From positions 13,405,001 to 13,469,000 of the forward strand of contig SMMW01000575.1 of assembly GCA_004794655.1 (NCBI GenBank): DNA of 64,000 bases, in the 5' to 3' direction. The stretch comes from Marisa cornuarietis (Eukaryota; Mollusca; Gastropoda; Architaenioglossa; Ampullariidae). A program made the translations under genes and the position numbers. The notes under the pieces are model-generated. The model was not told the DNA's origin. It did no database searches and saw nothing but the letters and a program-made list of their open reading frames with translations. This document shows, piece by piece, positions 44,546-57,100 of this stretch. Numbering within the stretch: position 1 is the stretch's first letter; each line of letters opens with the position of its first letter.

Positions 44546-47500
44546 TCATGTTGCTAGATCAGCAAACAAATTTCTTGACAAAGATTTTCTGTCCAGCTGT
44601 TCAGGCGACAGGTCTCTGTTAATGCGAATTGCTGATAATGGTGTACTTGTAATTAACCCTCTCTCTATCAGAGGGCTTACAGGAAGAGGGCTGCGACCCG
44701 TGATCTGTTGCAAGTCTGACAAACGCTGTTTGTGTTTCAGCTGGGCAGGACTGGGCCAGCTGTAAGTAAAAAAAAATAAAACCATGTATCTATGACAATA
44801 ACAGTCAGTCGTCAAATAAAGGTAGCTCTTGGAAGCCAGCAACAGTTTTCAGTCTTGATTTGTTATAAATAATTAATAACTGTGATTATTAAATAAGACT
44901 AAAATATCCACATACGTTCAAAGAAGAATATGATGAAATCATTCTTGCTATGAGAAAAGCTGCAACCAAAAATTGCTTCAAATGCATTAAATCAATGACA
45001 ATGACCAACTTTATTTGTCCCAGTGACCAATTTGAATATGGTAAAGTGCTCTAGTCACAAAAGTAAAAGTTAGAAATAAAGGTAAGAAATAAAGTTCGTT
45101 GCAAGGTGCAGCATTAAGGATGTCAACAGTGAAAAAAATGAAAAAACAAGTGGACAAGAGATAATCATATCATATCAATCATATCATAATCAGGTTTAGG
45201 CTTCAGATCTGATGTCTCACAAAACTCACCTCTGGGATGCTGTCTGCTGACTCGAGGTGACAATGTGTAACCACAGGTGCACATTGGGAAACATTTTTTC
45301 ATCAACCTTACAGTCAATGGCTCGCAGGACATCTAAGTCAGTCTTAGATGGCTGAAACCTACATTTAAGAAGAAAAGAAGGTAAGGTAAGGGAATAAAAA
45401 ATGAGCTGAGCCAGACTGACTTTAAATACCACTTAGCTCTCTTGTTTAAAAAAATAAAATCAAGGTGATAAGCACACTGGCACATTTTTTTACATGTGTA
45501 GTCATCATATCTGAATAAAACTGAACTGAATAAGCACTACTAAAAATAAATATTTTGAAAATGAAAGGTGATATTAGGAATAAATAAAATAAACGCAATA
45601 AGTCAAGCAAATCAAAATCTAATAAGATAAAAATTATCAAACTTCTCAATTATTTTGTATAAATATGCATTCCGTTTGACATACACTGTACACAGATAAA
45701 ACTGACTTCCAAACTAGGCCATATCTTAAAAAATCTTTGGTAATATATCTATATATATATATAGACACACACACACATTTTATGTATTATTATATACATA
45801 AAATTACAAAAAAAAATATATAGTATACTTCACCCAAAATAATAATATTGTAAATACTTGTACAGCACTGACTTTAAATATGAAACGGACAAGAATATTA
45901 CAAAGAAAGAAATACAGTCAAAAAAAACAAAACAAACATAACTGGTAAATTGAATAACCAATAATGTATAATGTAATGGCTGCAGACTCATATTTATAGA
46001 TATTTTGAAAGATGAGTTATTAAAAAAATAGCCATCAAATATAAGAGGCACACATTTTCAAACTTAAACAACAGAGGTGAGGTTCTCTTAGTTGCATGCA
46101 TTATAAATTATTTTGTTCAAAAAGATGTCTTTGCAAATGGACAGCAAATTAATACAAACCCGTAAATATAGCAGGCCTTTCTCTGAAACCTTTTATCTTT
46201 CTTTTTCCTGGCAATTCGTGCTGTAGTATGCAATGGGTGTTCTCCTGCACGAGTATCATCTTCAGTTAAAACCTCAACAGTTATGTAAGTTGGACAAGTC
46301 AAGGAACACAGATCTTTAAATGCAGCAGTACTCTTAACTATCACCTTCACATCCAAATAAATGTTTTGTAGTGACATCTGAACATCTTCTAAAGAAGTCT
46401 TCATATCAGCAAAGCTGTCATCACTGTCTTCTAGACTTGATGGGTCAGGATAGATGATGACATCTGCCAAAAAGCCACTTTCCTTTTGAGACGACTTGAT
46501 CAAAATATCTAGGGGTGCTTTTCCTGTTAAAGATCCATGGTGCACTTTGCTCAGAACCTTCTGTGGCAGACAAACACAGACATCAACAGACAGAATGCCC
46601 CTGTTTAGATTCACAGTTTTTCCATCTGGGCTAAAGACAAGTTTCGATTCCAGCCCTTGCGCTAGCTCTGTCATCTTGGTATTAAATGATTTATCTACAT
46701 GGCCATTATTTTCTCTTTCATGTTTGTACATGCTGTCTCCACTAGATTTAGCATTATTGCTCTCATCATCCTTACTGCTCTTTCTTTCATCTCCAACCAA
46801 GCTAAGACAACTAAATTCTGAAGATCCTTCATCAGATGCTTGTGATGCCTCTGAGAAAACTTGTTCTTCTTCTGTGCTACTCAAGCCATCTCTATAAAAC
46901 CATGCTTGTGAACCATTTTGTACAGATCTCTCCAGCTCTCGAGAAGAATTTTTCATGCATTTTTCGATTTTACTGTTTTTATTTTCTTTCTGATTGTCAG
47001 ACAATTGACAAGACTTCTTTATTTGCAGCCTCTGACCAAATCCATATTTATTTCCCTGGTTCTTATCCACAAAATCATTTGGTCCCAGACTGTCTTCAAA
47101 CACTTCATAGTATACTTCTTCTTTTAAGTCCTTCCGAGCTAGCTTCTGATTTACACAGGATCTCGTGGTGTAAGTTTTCTTTGACTGGTCAAGGAGGCTG
47201 TGCTTGACATTTTCATTTTCAACTTCTTCATCGCAGCTATAAAAATGTTCTGATGAATCACTGCTAGATTCTGTTTCACTTGCTTTAAATTCACTGTCTG
47301 CATTATCAGCATTTGACATGGCAGCTAAAAGCATGGTAAAAGCTTTCTGCTTTTTAAGGTGAAGCTCAAGTTTCTGAAGACCATCTTGTGATGACAAATT
47401 AGCAAAAATCCCCAGAAATGGCCAGTATTCTGTCCATGGCACCTGCAGGTCTCTTGCCAGTTTTCTGAACATAAAACAGGATACTATTACAATTTGGCTC

Positions 47501-50500
47501 AACACATTACAGTGCACCGCATTATTATTATTAGTCAGCCATGTATACTCAATACATTCCCCACACAAGAAGTTTCATGTTTGTATCCACCCTCCCTCTT
47601 ATTCTGTCTCTCAGGTCACAAAGACTTCTCAGGGAAAAAATATTATGTAACTTTCAATTAGATAAAAATCAAGAGAGGAAAAGCATGAGATGTAAACACT
47701 CTAGCAAGCAATATGAAAAAAATGTCGCAGAAATAAAACAATCCCCATTCGCAAAATGTCACACCTGCCAATTCTTTCGTAACCCTTTTCTGCATCTGTT
47801 CTTCGTGCGCTGATTTCAGCCTGACCGAGAGACTTCCTTAGGCATCTTGAATTGGTCCAATGCTTATGAAAATCTTGAGCCTTATTAATATAATTGTAAA
47901 ACGTTAGGGAAGGGAGACAAATGTAGTTCAAATATTGCATTACCTTTATTTTTAATAAATGTGGTGAAAAACATCTCATCCGTTCTACTGATATTTACCC
48001 ACACCCCAAAAATAAACAAACAAAAAACATGTTCACAAAAGCATTTTCTCTGCATCTCCCCCCACCCTCTTTCTCATTTTTTTAAAAATTAAAGAAATTC
48101 TACAGATTTAGGCTACAAGTTCATAGACTCCCCATATTATTTTCCCTCTAACATCTCCTTAATATCCACACCCTTATTAGCCATCTCTTAAAGCCTAAGC
48201 CTGCAGACATTTTAAACGACATTTTTAAATAAAGAATTTAGCATAAACTCCTGAAAGGTAAACATCAGAAAACAACCATAGTATTTAATACCTTAGTGGG
48301 AGACATGGGACCAGCATAGGCATATACAGACAGATGAGGCTCTGTGGCAGGGGGTGCCACAGAGAAGATTGGGTGATATGCATGAAGACCAAGAGGCACC
48401 CTGTCCTTGGGTGAGCAGGGCTGACCCACAACTGGGGTTGTAACATTGTCTTGGGACCTCAGTAGTGGCACAAGGCACAGACCTGAGTATTCACACCTCT
48501 TCAAAAACTTACATTTATCATTGACATAAAGGCTGTACTGGAGTTTCTAATGAATAAATAGCTAATTTTAGTGTAGCTTTCATCTCTTAGTTTTTAACAG
48601 CACAAGTATATATGCGCATGTGTTTGTGAATATGAGCATGACAGAGTGAAAAACTAGCATTTAGTGGTAATGTGAGTAAACACCTGAGCCATATGATATA
48701 TATATATGATATATATATAGTTTTTCAAAGACCTTATGTAGTATCACAAGCACACCATGATCTAGGTCTAGAACAAATAAACTCTACCAGCTTTGATTGC
48801 ATGGATAAACACGTATATATATAAGCAACCATAAAAAAGGCAAAAAGTGGATTTATTGCTCCAACAGTCCACTGCTTAAAAATAAATGCAGACATTCTTC
48901 ATTAAAAAAAGGCTGGTCATTAGAGGAATATGAGCAAACCTTGAAGCAGTTCCCTGATTTCTTCCTTCACCAACGAAGAAGTAGCTGTACTGCTTCGACT
49001 GCATATTATCTAAACAAACATGTCCAAAGAAGTAAAAGCAAAATCTTGGTGACATTTGCACACACAATGATTTAAATCAACAAAAATTCTTAAAGACCTC
49101 CCTGAAAGATCCAAGATATGCACAGATTAAATATTCTGTAAATTTTAGTGCCTGAAGCTCAAGTATTTTTTTATTATCTAATTTCACTGTTTTGACAATG
49201 TCAGATATTGTACCCTAAAAGTTGTGTATTTATGCTTCTACCAATGACAGAACCTTATTTTTTTTCTTGTATTTTCATACACTTCACACATTTAAAACTG
49301 ATATTTAGGAAACAATTGACTGGAACCCTCCGGGGAAGAGGAGAGTTGGGAGGCCAAAGCAGACATGGAGAAGATCAATAAAGAGTGAGGCAAAGAATGC
49401 CGGAACCACATGGGCACAACTGAGGGTGGCTGCCCAGAACCAGGTCCGCTCGCGAGGTGTTGTTGTGGCCCTGTGCTCCTTGAAGAGTAACAAGGAATAA
49501 ACTAAGCTAATAGGAAACAAAATTTTGACTGTCAACTTAAAGGCACAATATAAAAATCCTATTATTATTTCAACAAATCTCATACAAAAGATATTGGGAG
49601 GCTCTGTTGTTTGGTGGTTAGTTCATTTGTCTGTGGAGTAATAATAAAATAATAATGGTGTGAGCTTTTATAGCACGGTATCCCAGCCAAAGCCAGTTGT
49701 ACGTCACTGGTTCAAAACAGCCTACAGTTGGAAAAATTTCATTGCCCACCCAAAATGGAAAGAGCTGGGCTCCACCTTTTCCATGATGTCTTCTGCACAC
49801 AGTGAACTACCCACTTTATTTCCTTTTTCAAGCATACTTTTACTCTTTTACAATCATACATCCATGCATATCCAGATTTAAATATACATGCATACTACCC
49901 ACACATTCTATTAATGACAATACAGTGCAATACGCACATGTTCAGTGTAAATGACATGTAACATTGCCATACAAAAAAGAAAGATGTCTTACATCTTCTG
50001 GTTTTTCACCAAACTTGTTCAGCATTTGACAATCTGTAGCAGAGTACATGACTAGTACCCGAACAACTGCAGAATGACCCATCTTGCATGCAATATGAAG
50101 AGGTGACTCTCCAGCCTTTGAAATAATGAACACAAATTTTAGTATTCATTATAAATTAAATTCAATCTATCTAAACCTTACAGGTATTGCTAAACAAATA
50201 ATAATCATGTAAGCAAATACTAGTGTTCACATTCATTTAGCTCTGACACATCTCCACTCTTACAAGTTCTTTGTGCAGTTGAATTAAACAAATGCATCTA
50301 TATGGAAACTTAATTTCTATGAAACTCTTCTGGCTCATATTTAAAAGAAGAGCTGCCACATTAAAAAAAAAAACAACATCCATAAAATATTGAATTTTAA
50401 ACAAGCACAAGTACAAAACAAACACAAGGGGACTTTTTAACTTACACCTGCGGTTCTCAACCTGGGGGGCGTGCCCCCCTTGGGGGGCGCAAGCTGCTGA

Positions 50501-53323
50501 AAAGGGGGCCGCAAAGGCGTTCATTTTCTCATATCTCATATAGGTATTAGTGGCTAAGGGGGGCGCGCGGACGTACCTTTATTTGTCTGGGGGGGGGGGC
50601 GTCACAAGTAAAAGGTTGAGAAACGCTGACTTACACCTTTGTCAGGAGAATTGAGGTACAAGTCCACGAGAAAAGAGATGCGCCTGTGGCGGGATTCCTC
50701 TGTGTCATATGAATTGCTGTACAATAGTTTGGTGAACTCTTCATTATGAATTGTATCCAGTATAATGTTTGCCACTTCTGCTTGGTTGGCTTTTGCTGCT
50801 ATGTGTAATGCATTGTATCGCATACCCTCCTGAAGTTAAAAATATTGGTCACTCCTTTTTGTTTTAATAAAACAATTTAGGTGAATCAATGTTTAAACAT
50901 ATAAAACTTTGATTAATAATAATGAAAGTACATTTATTCCTAAGTATCTAGTCATATTATGTTATGGATAACTTCAGCATTCTACAGTTCTTGTGCAGTG
51001 CTATTCTGCACTTTCGAAGATAACTGTTTTTTATTTTAATCAGTAAAGTTATTGGGCAAGGCCTTCTTCACTAAATCTGGTAAACATATAATTTCATTAT
51101 CAAGTATCCCAGCAGAATCTACAACACACAACATTTGTTTAAAACACTAAACTGATGATGCCTTATCTTTAAGCACTGTAACTTAAAAATGTGAAATGTT
51201 TCCGTTGAAATAAGAAATAAGCACGCTACTGTTAATTTTATCAATGAATCACCTACATGGAGAATGACAGGTGTGTCTGCACCACTGATCAGATATCGAG
51301 GATTGCTCCACAAAGTTGCCCTGATGTTATCAATGTCTCCTTTCTCAATAAGTTTTCGGAACTGCACAAGCTCCTGTATTTTTGGGCCCCTGAACAGACT
51401 TTTCTCCACATCAAGTGTCTGGCTAAAAGCTTTGACCTCATCTGACTGCAGGTCAATAAAAGAAAAAAGTTTAAGATTATTTTTATTCTACTATCCTGCT
51501 TAATCACAGAAACATACTCTTCACAGGTACCAAAACAATTTCCAGGAAAAATTTTTTTCTTACACGCATACGCATTATATTGCTCTTCCTTATAGCTTTG
51601 TAATTCTTTAGTCAAGGTGTGTATTACCAATTTCTTAATACTCACTCCTTTGACCATGAACAGCTACAATAAACAGTATTTTCCCATCCTGATATACAGC
51701 ACCAGAATAAATATTAATATAAATATATAATTTACAGTAAATGTATAGGGTAACTTTACTAAGCTGATAAAAATATCAGAATATATCTTTTAGGACCTGT
51801 ATGCTTCTGGTTCTTCAACCAACAACATAGGTTTAGTGTATGCAGTTTACAACAATGTAGAAAAGATACATGATACTATAACCATTCTCTTGATAAAATT
51901 AAAATATACACAACAGTAACAGTACCGAAAAAAAAGACCTACGTGCATGCAGTTAACTGTCCGTGGGCAACTTGACCTTTAAGTTTTCCTAATAGTATCT
52001 AAACATACTATTTTTAAAATAGTCGGAAGGAAGATGGCATACAGATTACCTTGAGCTTTGTGGAATCCCTGTCTTCTTGTAACGTCCTGGAGCAAAACTG
52101 TATTGCGGCTGATTCAGTGTGGAATATATTGAGCCTTGATCCAATACTCTTTTTCATAAATGCTAAGGCTTCGGTCTTCTCTTTGAACATCTGACTTTTC
52201 ACACCTATGGGATTTAAAGAAAATAAGCATGGTAATCTTACATAAACAATTGCAAAAATGTAGCAAGCATGTCCATAAATTAGAGTGATAATAATCTCAC
52301 ATGACCATTTTACAAGTACAAACTAACTTCTTTACAGTCAAAAATCTTACAAGGTTAAAGACTAAACATATTTTTGCTAAAGATAATAGTAAAGAAATTG
52401 TCTTATTCAAGAGTAACCTACTTAGAGAGCAGACAAGTTTTGGAGCAGTCGACTACAAGAACATAGAAATAAAGCATACATATACCAAGACTGAGTTAGG
52501 TGTTGAGACAATATTACAGGAGTAAATGAATAATGTTTGTACCACAACAGCCTAATCCATGGACTATGATGGGTCTCCTTCTGTTAGTGCACAAAAGTAA
52601 TGCTATAATTTACTGCTACTAATATTACTAATATCTACTGTTAACTCCGACTATTATTATTTCTAAGGTTTTAAATTTAACAGTGCACATAGCAAATTAT
52701 AGCCTACAAAAGAACTGACATTTGCTAAATAAAACAAATCCGTGCAATCAAAGATCACAACAAAATATATGGTTGTAGTTTGTAATTTATTTTAGGATGA
52801 TCAATTATATTTCACCTTCACCTGTTTCTTTCTCATTACTCGGAACACTGCTTACAACATAAAAGCACGCAGGCTGCGTTTGACTTTCGGCAGATATCTG
52901 GCGCTGGTCACCCAGCGACCGTCCTTGGCAAAATGCGGTGGACTGTGTCTCGAAAGCTTCCAATTTTATGTCACTCGTGATAGTCGGCGAGTCCCGTTTT
53001 GCTGTTGCGCTGTCCTCGTCCACATCGTATCCCGGATGCTCCATACCAAATATTCTTCTGGCGAGTCGCTTTTCTATAACTCGGCGGGTAGTGGGTGTAA
53101 TAGGTCCCGTTTTCTCACCATGTTTAGACAGTTCTGTTCTCAGTTCCAGATCATCAAGCGAGCGTAGCCGTTCAACAATTTGCTCCATAATAAATGCTGC
53201 AATCAAATATCATGCACTTTACTGCTTTATTTCTCGCGTATAAATTGGTTTGGTAATTATGTACTTCATCTTACAGAAGCATACTCATTTACTAGACGGA
53301 AGAAGCATCATTTTTTCCGCCAT
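44546..53323 (-). CDS. ANKLE2: ANKLE2-like protein (LEM and ankyrin-repeat protein), 12 coding exons
   Basis: Minus-strand exons are 53323-53293, 53196-52816, 52204-52050, 51445-51257, 50829-50635, 50115-49993, 49009-48940, 48482-48292, 47880-47765, 47464-46160, 45358-45230 and 44759-44546. All phases agree and give 1033 codons. A LEM domain (about residues 18-55, with KTGPITPTTRRVIEKRLARR) is followed by a viroplasmin-like piece (FKEKTEALAFMKKSIGSRLN), then ankyrin repeats (YNALHIAAK, ESPLHIACKMGHSAVVRVL) at about 253-358. Conserved ANKLE2 blocks follow (AYAGPMSPTK, EKGYERIGRKLARDLQVPW), then an acidic Ser-rich region and a C-terminal KTDLDVLRAI block. The human protein (938 residues) acts at the nuclear envelope and ER with PP2A and VRK1 in controlling BAF. 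No N-terminal membrane segment is visible here. A shorter start at Met-14 and an alternative donor at 52822 are possible. Confidence 0.93.
49311..49500 (+). mobile_element. LINE 3'-end fragment inside an ANKLE2-like intron
   Basis: The plus strand encodes WNPPGKRRVGRPKQTWRRSI followed by WAQLRVAAQNQVRSR and ends at a stop. GKRxxGRPxxTWRR is the hallmark C-terminus of many non-LTR reverse transcriptases. The fragment is antisense to the host gene. Confidence 0.75.
49590..49810 (+). mobile_element. tRNA-headed SINE, internally interrupted
   Basis: An A-box-like TGGTGGTTAGTTCATTTGTC is followed, after an AATAATAAA-rich insert, by a B-box-like CACTGGTTCAAAACAGCC. The body ends with GGGCTCCACCTTTTCC. 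It lies in the same ANKLE2-like intron as the LINE fragment. Confidence 0.5.
50440..50636. mobile_element. hAT MITE (181 bp) with 8-bp duplication over a splice donor
   Basis: The element spans 50448-50628. The left end reads CTGCGGTTCTCAACC and the reverse complement of the right end reads CAGCGTTTCTCAACC. It is flanked by perfect 8-base direct repeats ACTTACAC at 50440-50447 and 50629-50636, the size expected for hAT transposons. The interior is G-rich and noncoding. On the coding strand of the ANKLE2-like gene the duplicated target is GTGTAAGT, the 5' splice site itself. Confidence 0.88.
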
Positions 53324-53327
53324 CTTG
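53317..53327 (-). promoter_or_regulatory. YY1-type motif overlapping the ANKLE2-like start codon
   Basis: On the minus strand CAAGATGGCGG contains the ATG of exon 1. AAGATGGCGGC is the established YY1 consensus at TATA-less housekeeping promoters, where it often overlaps the start codon. No TATA box is apparent nearby. GC content rises locally (GCGCGCGC at 53333-53340). Confidence 0.65.
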
Positions 53328-54181
53328 TAAGTGCGCGCGCTAACCCGAGATGTCACATCATAAATGATTGGTCGACCGGCTCGACATACAAAGTGTAGCG
53401 GTAGCTTCAGTTACCGGCATAAACTTTTGCGAACGCTGCCGTCTGAATAGTTTATTTGTCCTTTCCTTCTGTTTAATAAGCACGATCAGTTAATGTAACC
53501 GATGAACATATACTGTTATAGAATTTTATGCATGTAAAAAATAGATTTTAGTGCTTACTCTAGTTCCGTAAATTGTTGACAGATGTAAATAGTTAGAAGC
53601 TATTTTTTATGGCATGATTCAGTATGGGAAAGGGATACACCCCCTAACTTGAGAATAACGATCAACATTCTCAGTAAGTTTTAGCACAGAGCCTTAACAG
53701 TTGTGACATAAGCGCAAAGTACTGCCACCTAGTAAGTCTACACTTTGTTTCAGATTATTTAACAAAACTGAATAGCTTCTAAATAACTTTTAGCAGAGGC
53801 AAATCGAGCGTGAATGAGTTCAAACTTTGTTCAGATTTAGAATATACAGGGATAATCAAAATTATGTTAACATTTAAATGACTAACGCTGTAAATCAGCA
53901 TCAGACGGTATAAAAAGGTATACATGCCTCGTTGACTAGATTAAATATTACTGTAAACTGCTTTGATTTTATAATATGAATCTGCTAAAACGCTTTAAAA
54001 CATAGCACTATACTGTATGCACCATTACAAGTATGCAACATATGTAACTAAAAGCTGTCTAAGTCTATTTATTTTTGTTATGTTACCTGTGTTGCAGACA
54101 ACTCATCTCATGGCAAGAAAAGGGGGATCTGAAATAACCAGCTTAGTTGTGAAAGGCTCCAAAAAGGAGTGATTTAATGAG
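53324..54181. promoter_or_regulatory. Shared head-to-head intergenic region of ANKLE2-like and VSP genes
   Basis: The two start codons are 858 bases apart and point away from each other. A splice acceptor GTTGCAG near 54097 suggests that the VSP mRNA has a noncoding first exon further left, perhaps ending at the perfect donor GTAAGT at 53327. A bidirectional promoter is plausible but inferred. Confidence 0.4.
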
Positions 54182-57100
54182 ATGGCCTCTTATGAAAGGT
54201 TTGATGACAAGGACATTGCTGGAGATATTGTTCCTATAGGCCAAACAAATATGGGGCCATCTGATGAAGCAAAATTAGGGATCACTAAACCAGCAAATAT
54301 AAATGAAGGGAGAGTAAATACTCCAGACCAGCAGCAGCATCAATCAGTTTTCTACCTAGCTCCGGAAGGTGCTGGTGATAATAGTCAATACATCACCGAT
54401 CCAGCTGGTGACCCTTTAGAACCCAAGACAGTTTTGCAGTGAGTTTGTTTTAGATATTTACAACCGTAAATTTATTTTGTTTTCCTAATTAATTGTGACA
54501 TTACTGTTACACATACACCTAACATATCCTCTCTCATATACAGAAGGACATAACACTTTTGGTCTTTTAGACTGAGCTGGTAGCATTATCACGATGAGCT
54601 AGTCTCAGTCAGTAAACAGGGAGCACCTGTGGAAAAAAAATGTGTATGATAGAGGTGAGACTTAAGGCAATGATCTTTGTGATAATCGCTTTATTGCTGT
54701 ACTGCTAGACCTGTTGAGAGAGAAAGTCATGAGATAGGAAGGGGAGGAAGGAAAAATAAACTTTTTATCAGAGAGAACAGCCAATAAAAGTTTTCAGAGA
54801 TATAATATAGCTTATAAAAAAAACAAGCATTGTTCGAGTTGGTGGACATAAAAAAAAAAGAAGCAAAATAAGGGTTCAAGATCATTTATAGGGCTTTTTA
54901 TAGGTTTTAATGTTGGATTCTCTGGTTCACTTCCCTTCTGTAAGCCATAGCTTATCTCCACTTTGAAAGATTGAATTATTTTGGGGTAGTAAAATGTCAG
55001 TGCTTTTTAATGTCCCAAATATTGAGAGATGAGACTGCAAATAGCATTATATTGTGCTTTTGTTTGCACAATAGAATAATGAACTTGATAACCCCTCTGG
55101 TGTGATTATTAATGATATCTGATTTGTTTTGTTTCCCAGGTCATTGCAGATTCATGTCCGAAGAGTTGTACAGCACATTGCATTCCGACTGGTTACTGTG
55201 ATTCTGATTATTGTTGACTTCATCTTTGTAGTTGTGGACCTGGCATCATGTGTTGACGCACTTGAAAAAATCTCACACGTCATCATAAGCTATTTCCTTT
55301 TAGAAGTTGCATTGAGAATCTTCTGCCTTGGGTATTTCAAACATTGTTTTTATGATAAAATTCCTGCTTGGTGAAAAAAAGACATGCATAAAGAGATATG
55401 GAGATATTTTGGACATAGTTTTTCATTACTTTGCAGATATCTGATGAATAAAGCTAAGAGAACTTAAGCTATTAAGTTAAAATAATACATATATTTATGA
55501 ATGTGTGTATGTGTGTGTGTGTTTGAAACTGAGTGAAGTGAATGCAAGATGATCTTTGCAAAACTCATTGTCTTGCACACATGCATGCAAGCACACATAT
55601 GCACACACACACACATACACATGCACACACTTGCGTACTGAGAAGAGAGATGAAGCAGGTAAAAGAGTCAGCAAGTTTAATACCTTTCACTGAGCAGATA
55701 ACGAAGGTGCTGATGCATTTCTCAGACTACTGTGAATTTTGCACTGTTCATTATCTTTCCTTGCTCATCAACAGCTCAACTCTTGCTTTGTTGCTAAAAG
55801 AATTATTTATAATATTCTTTGCACATCAAAACAAAGTGTGACAGTACCAATATTTATGCAAATTAAGTAGCATAATCAGATATAAATGAAAAAAAAGACC
55901 TACCCTTGTCTACTCCTACACATGCACCTTTACCTTCAAGGAGGTCATGTCCAACCTGTTGCACCCACTCTCTTGTATACAGTCAGTCTAAGAGCATCTG
56001 ATAATGTGCATCTCTGTACAGTAGAAATATTCATTGGAGAGCGTAGAATATTCCCATTTCTCTGTTTTGATGCTTTGTTACATATATGGTTTACAGGCGT
56101 ACATTCTTTTACAACTGGCTGGATGTGGCAGACATGCTGATTGTTCTGGTGTCCTTTGTGCTAGACATGATCTTTGCTGGCATTTCAACCCCATGTGAAG
56201 ATGATGAGAAAAATAATAATGCAGGTTATATCAGGTATGTTTAATGTAACTGTTTTACCTTGTGTATTTATAAGCACTTTTCTTAGGTGTAATTGATATT
56301 GTTGTAAAAGTATCTGTGTTTTATTTTGTGTGACATAATAGAGATCCTGTTCTATATATACCAGACCACAGCCAGACTATTTGCAAGTAGATGTTTTCTT
56401 TACATAAATATGGTTTCATAACTTTAAATCCCATTTTTAAAAGGTATGTATAATTACCTGGTTTCTCCATTAGCGCTATACTGGTATTATGTTTGATGGG
56501 CACACACCAGAAATCACCATCGGTAAGTGATAATTATCAGTTCTCAGTACACTTCTTTCACTTTCTTTAAATTTCTGTCTCTGATTTCCATGTAACACTG
56601 CAGTAGATACAAGAAACTTTTTCCCCAATCAATGTACTCATAACTTGTGCTATTTTACTTCCATAAGGGGGTTATGTTGCCAATTCCAAATGAATGCTAT
56701 TAATATGATCGACTTGCAGCAACTATTAAGGAGAGATAATTGCATGCAGATTTGTTTCCTGTTATTATTTTCCCCATTATCAGCTGTGCTTTATATCCTG
56801 TGTTCTGTATGTTCTATATGTAAGTTCATATATAAATTCTGTAATGCCATGTATAAATGCTTCAGATAAAGATCCTCTGTACATACAATTTCTTGTCTTT
56901 AAACTCACTTTACAGTAGCCTCATCTTACCTCAGAAAGTTACGCCATGGATTGAAATGTTTACAGATTGCAGACTGTTCTCTTTGCTCTATAAAAATATA
57001 TTATTTAATGTTGTACAACATCTGAATGCTTGTCTTTTGAAGGCCTAATTAATATTGTTTTGTTTGAGGTATTTAATTACCCCTTGGAACAAATAAAACT

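Noticed and set aside
46496..47207. Plus-strand frames antisense to the large ANKLE2-like exon
   Set aside because: Antisense shadows; the minus frame matches ANKLE2 blocks and joins with flanking exons.
50602..50636. Donor at AAAG/GTGTAA for the ankyrin exon
   Set aside because: It would give a phase-1 end that cannot join the next exon (GCTGGAGAG) in frame. GTAAGT two bases further on fits in phase 0.
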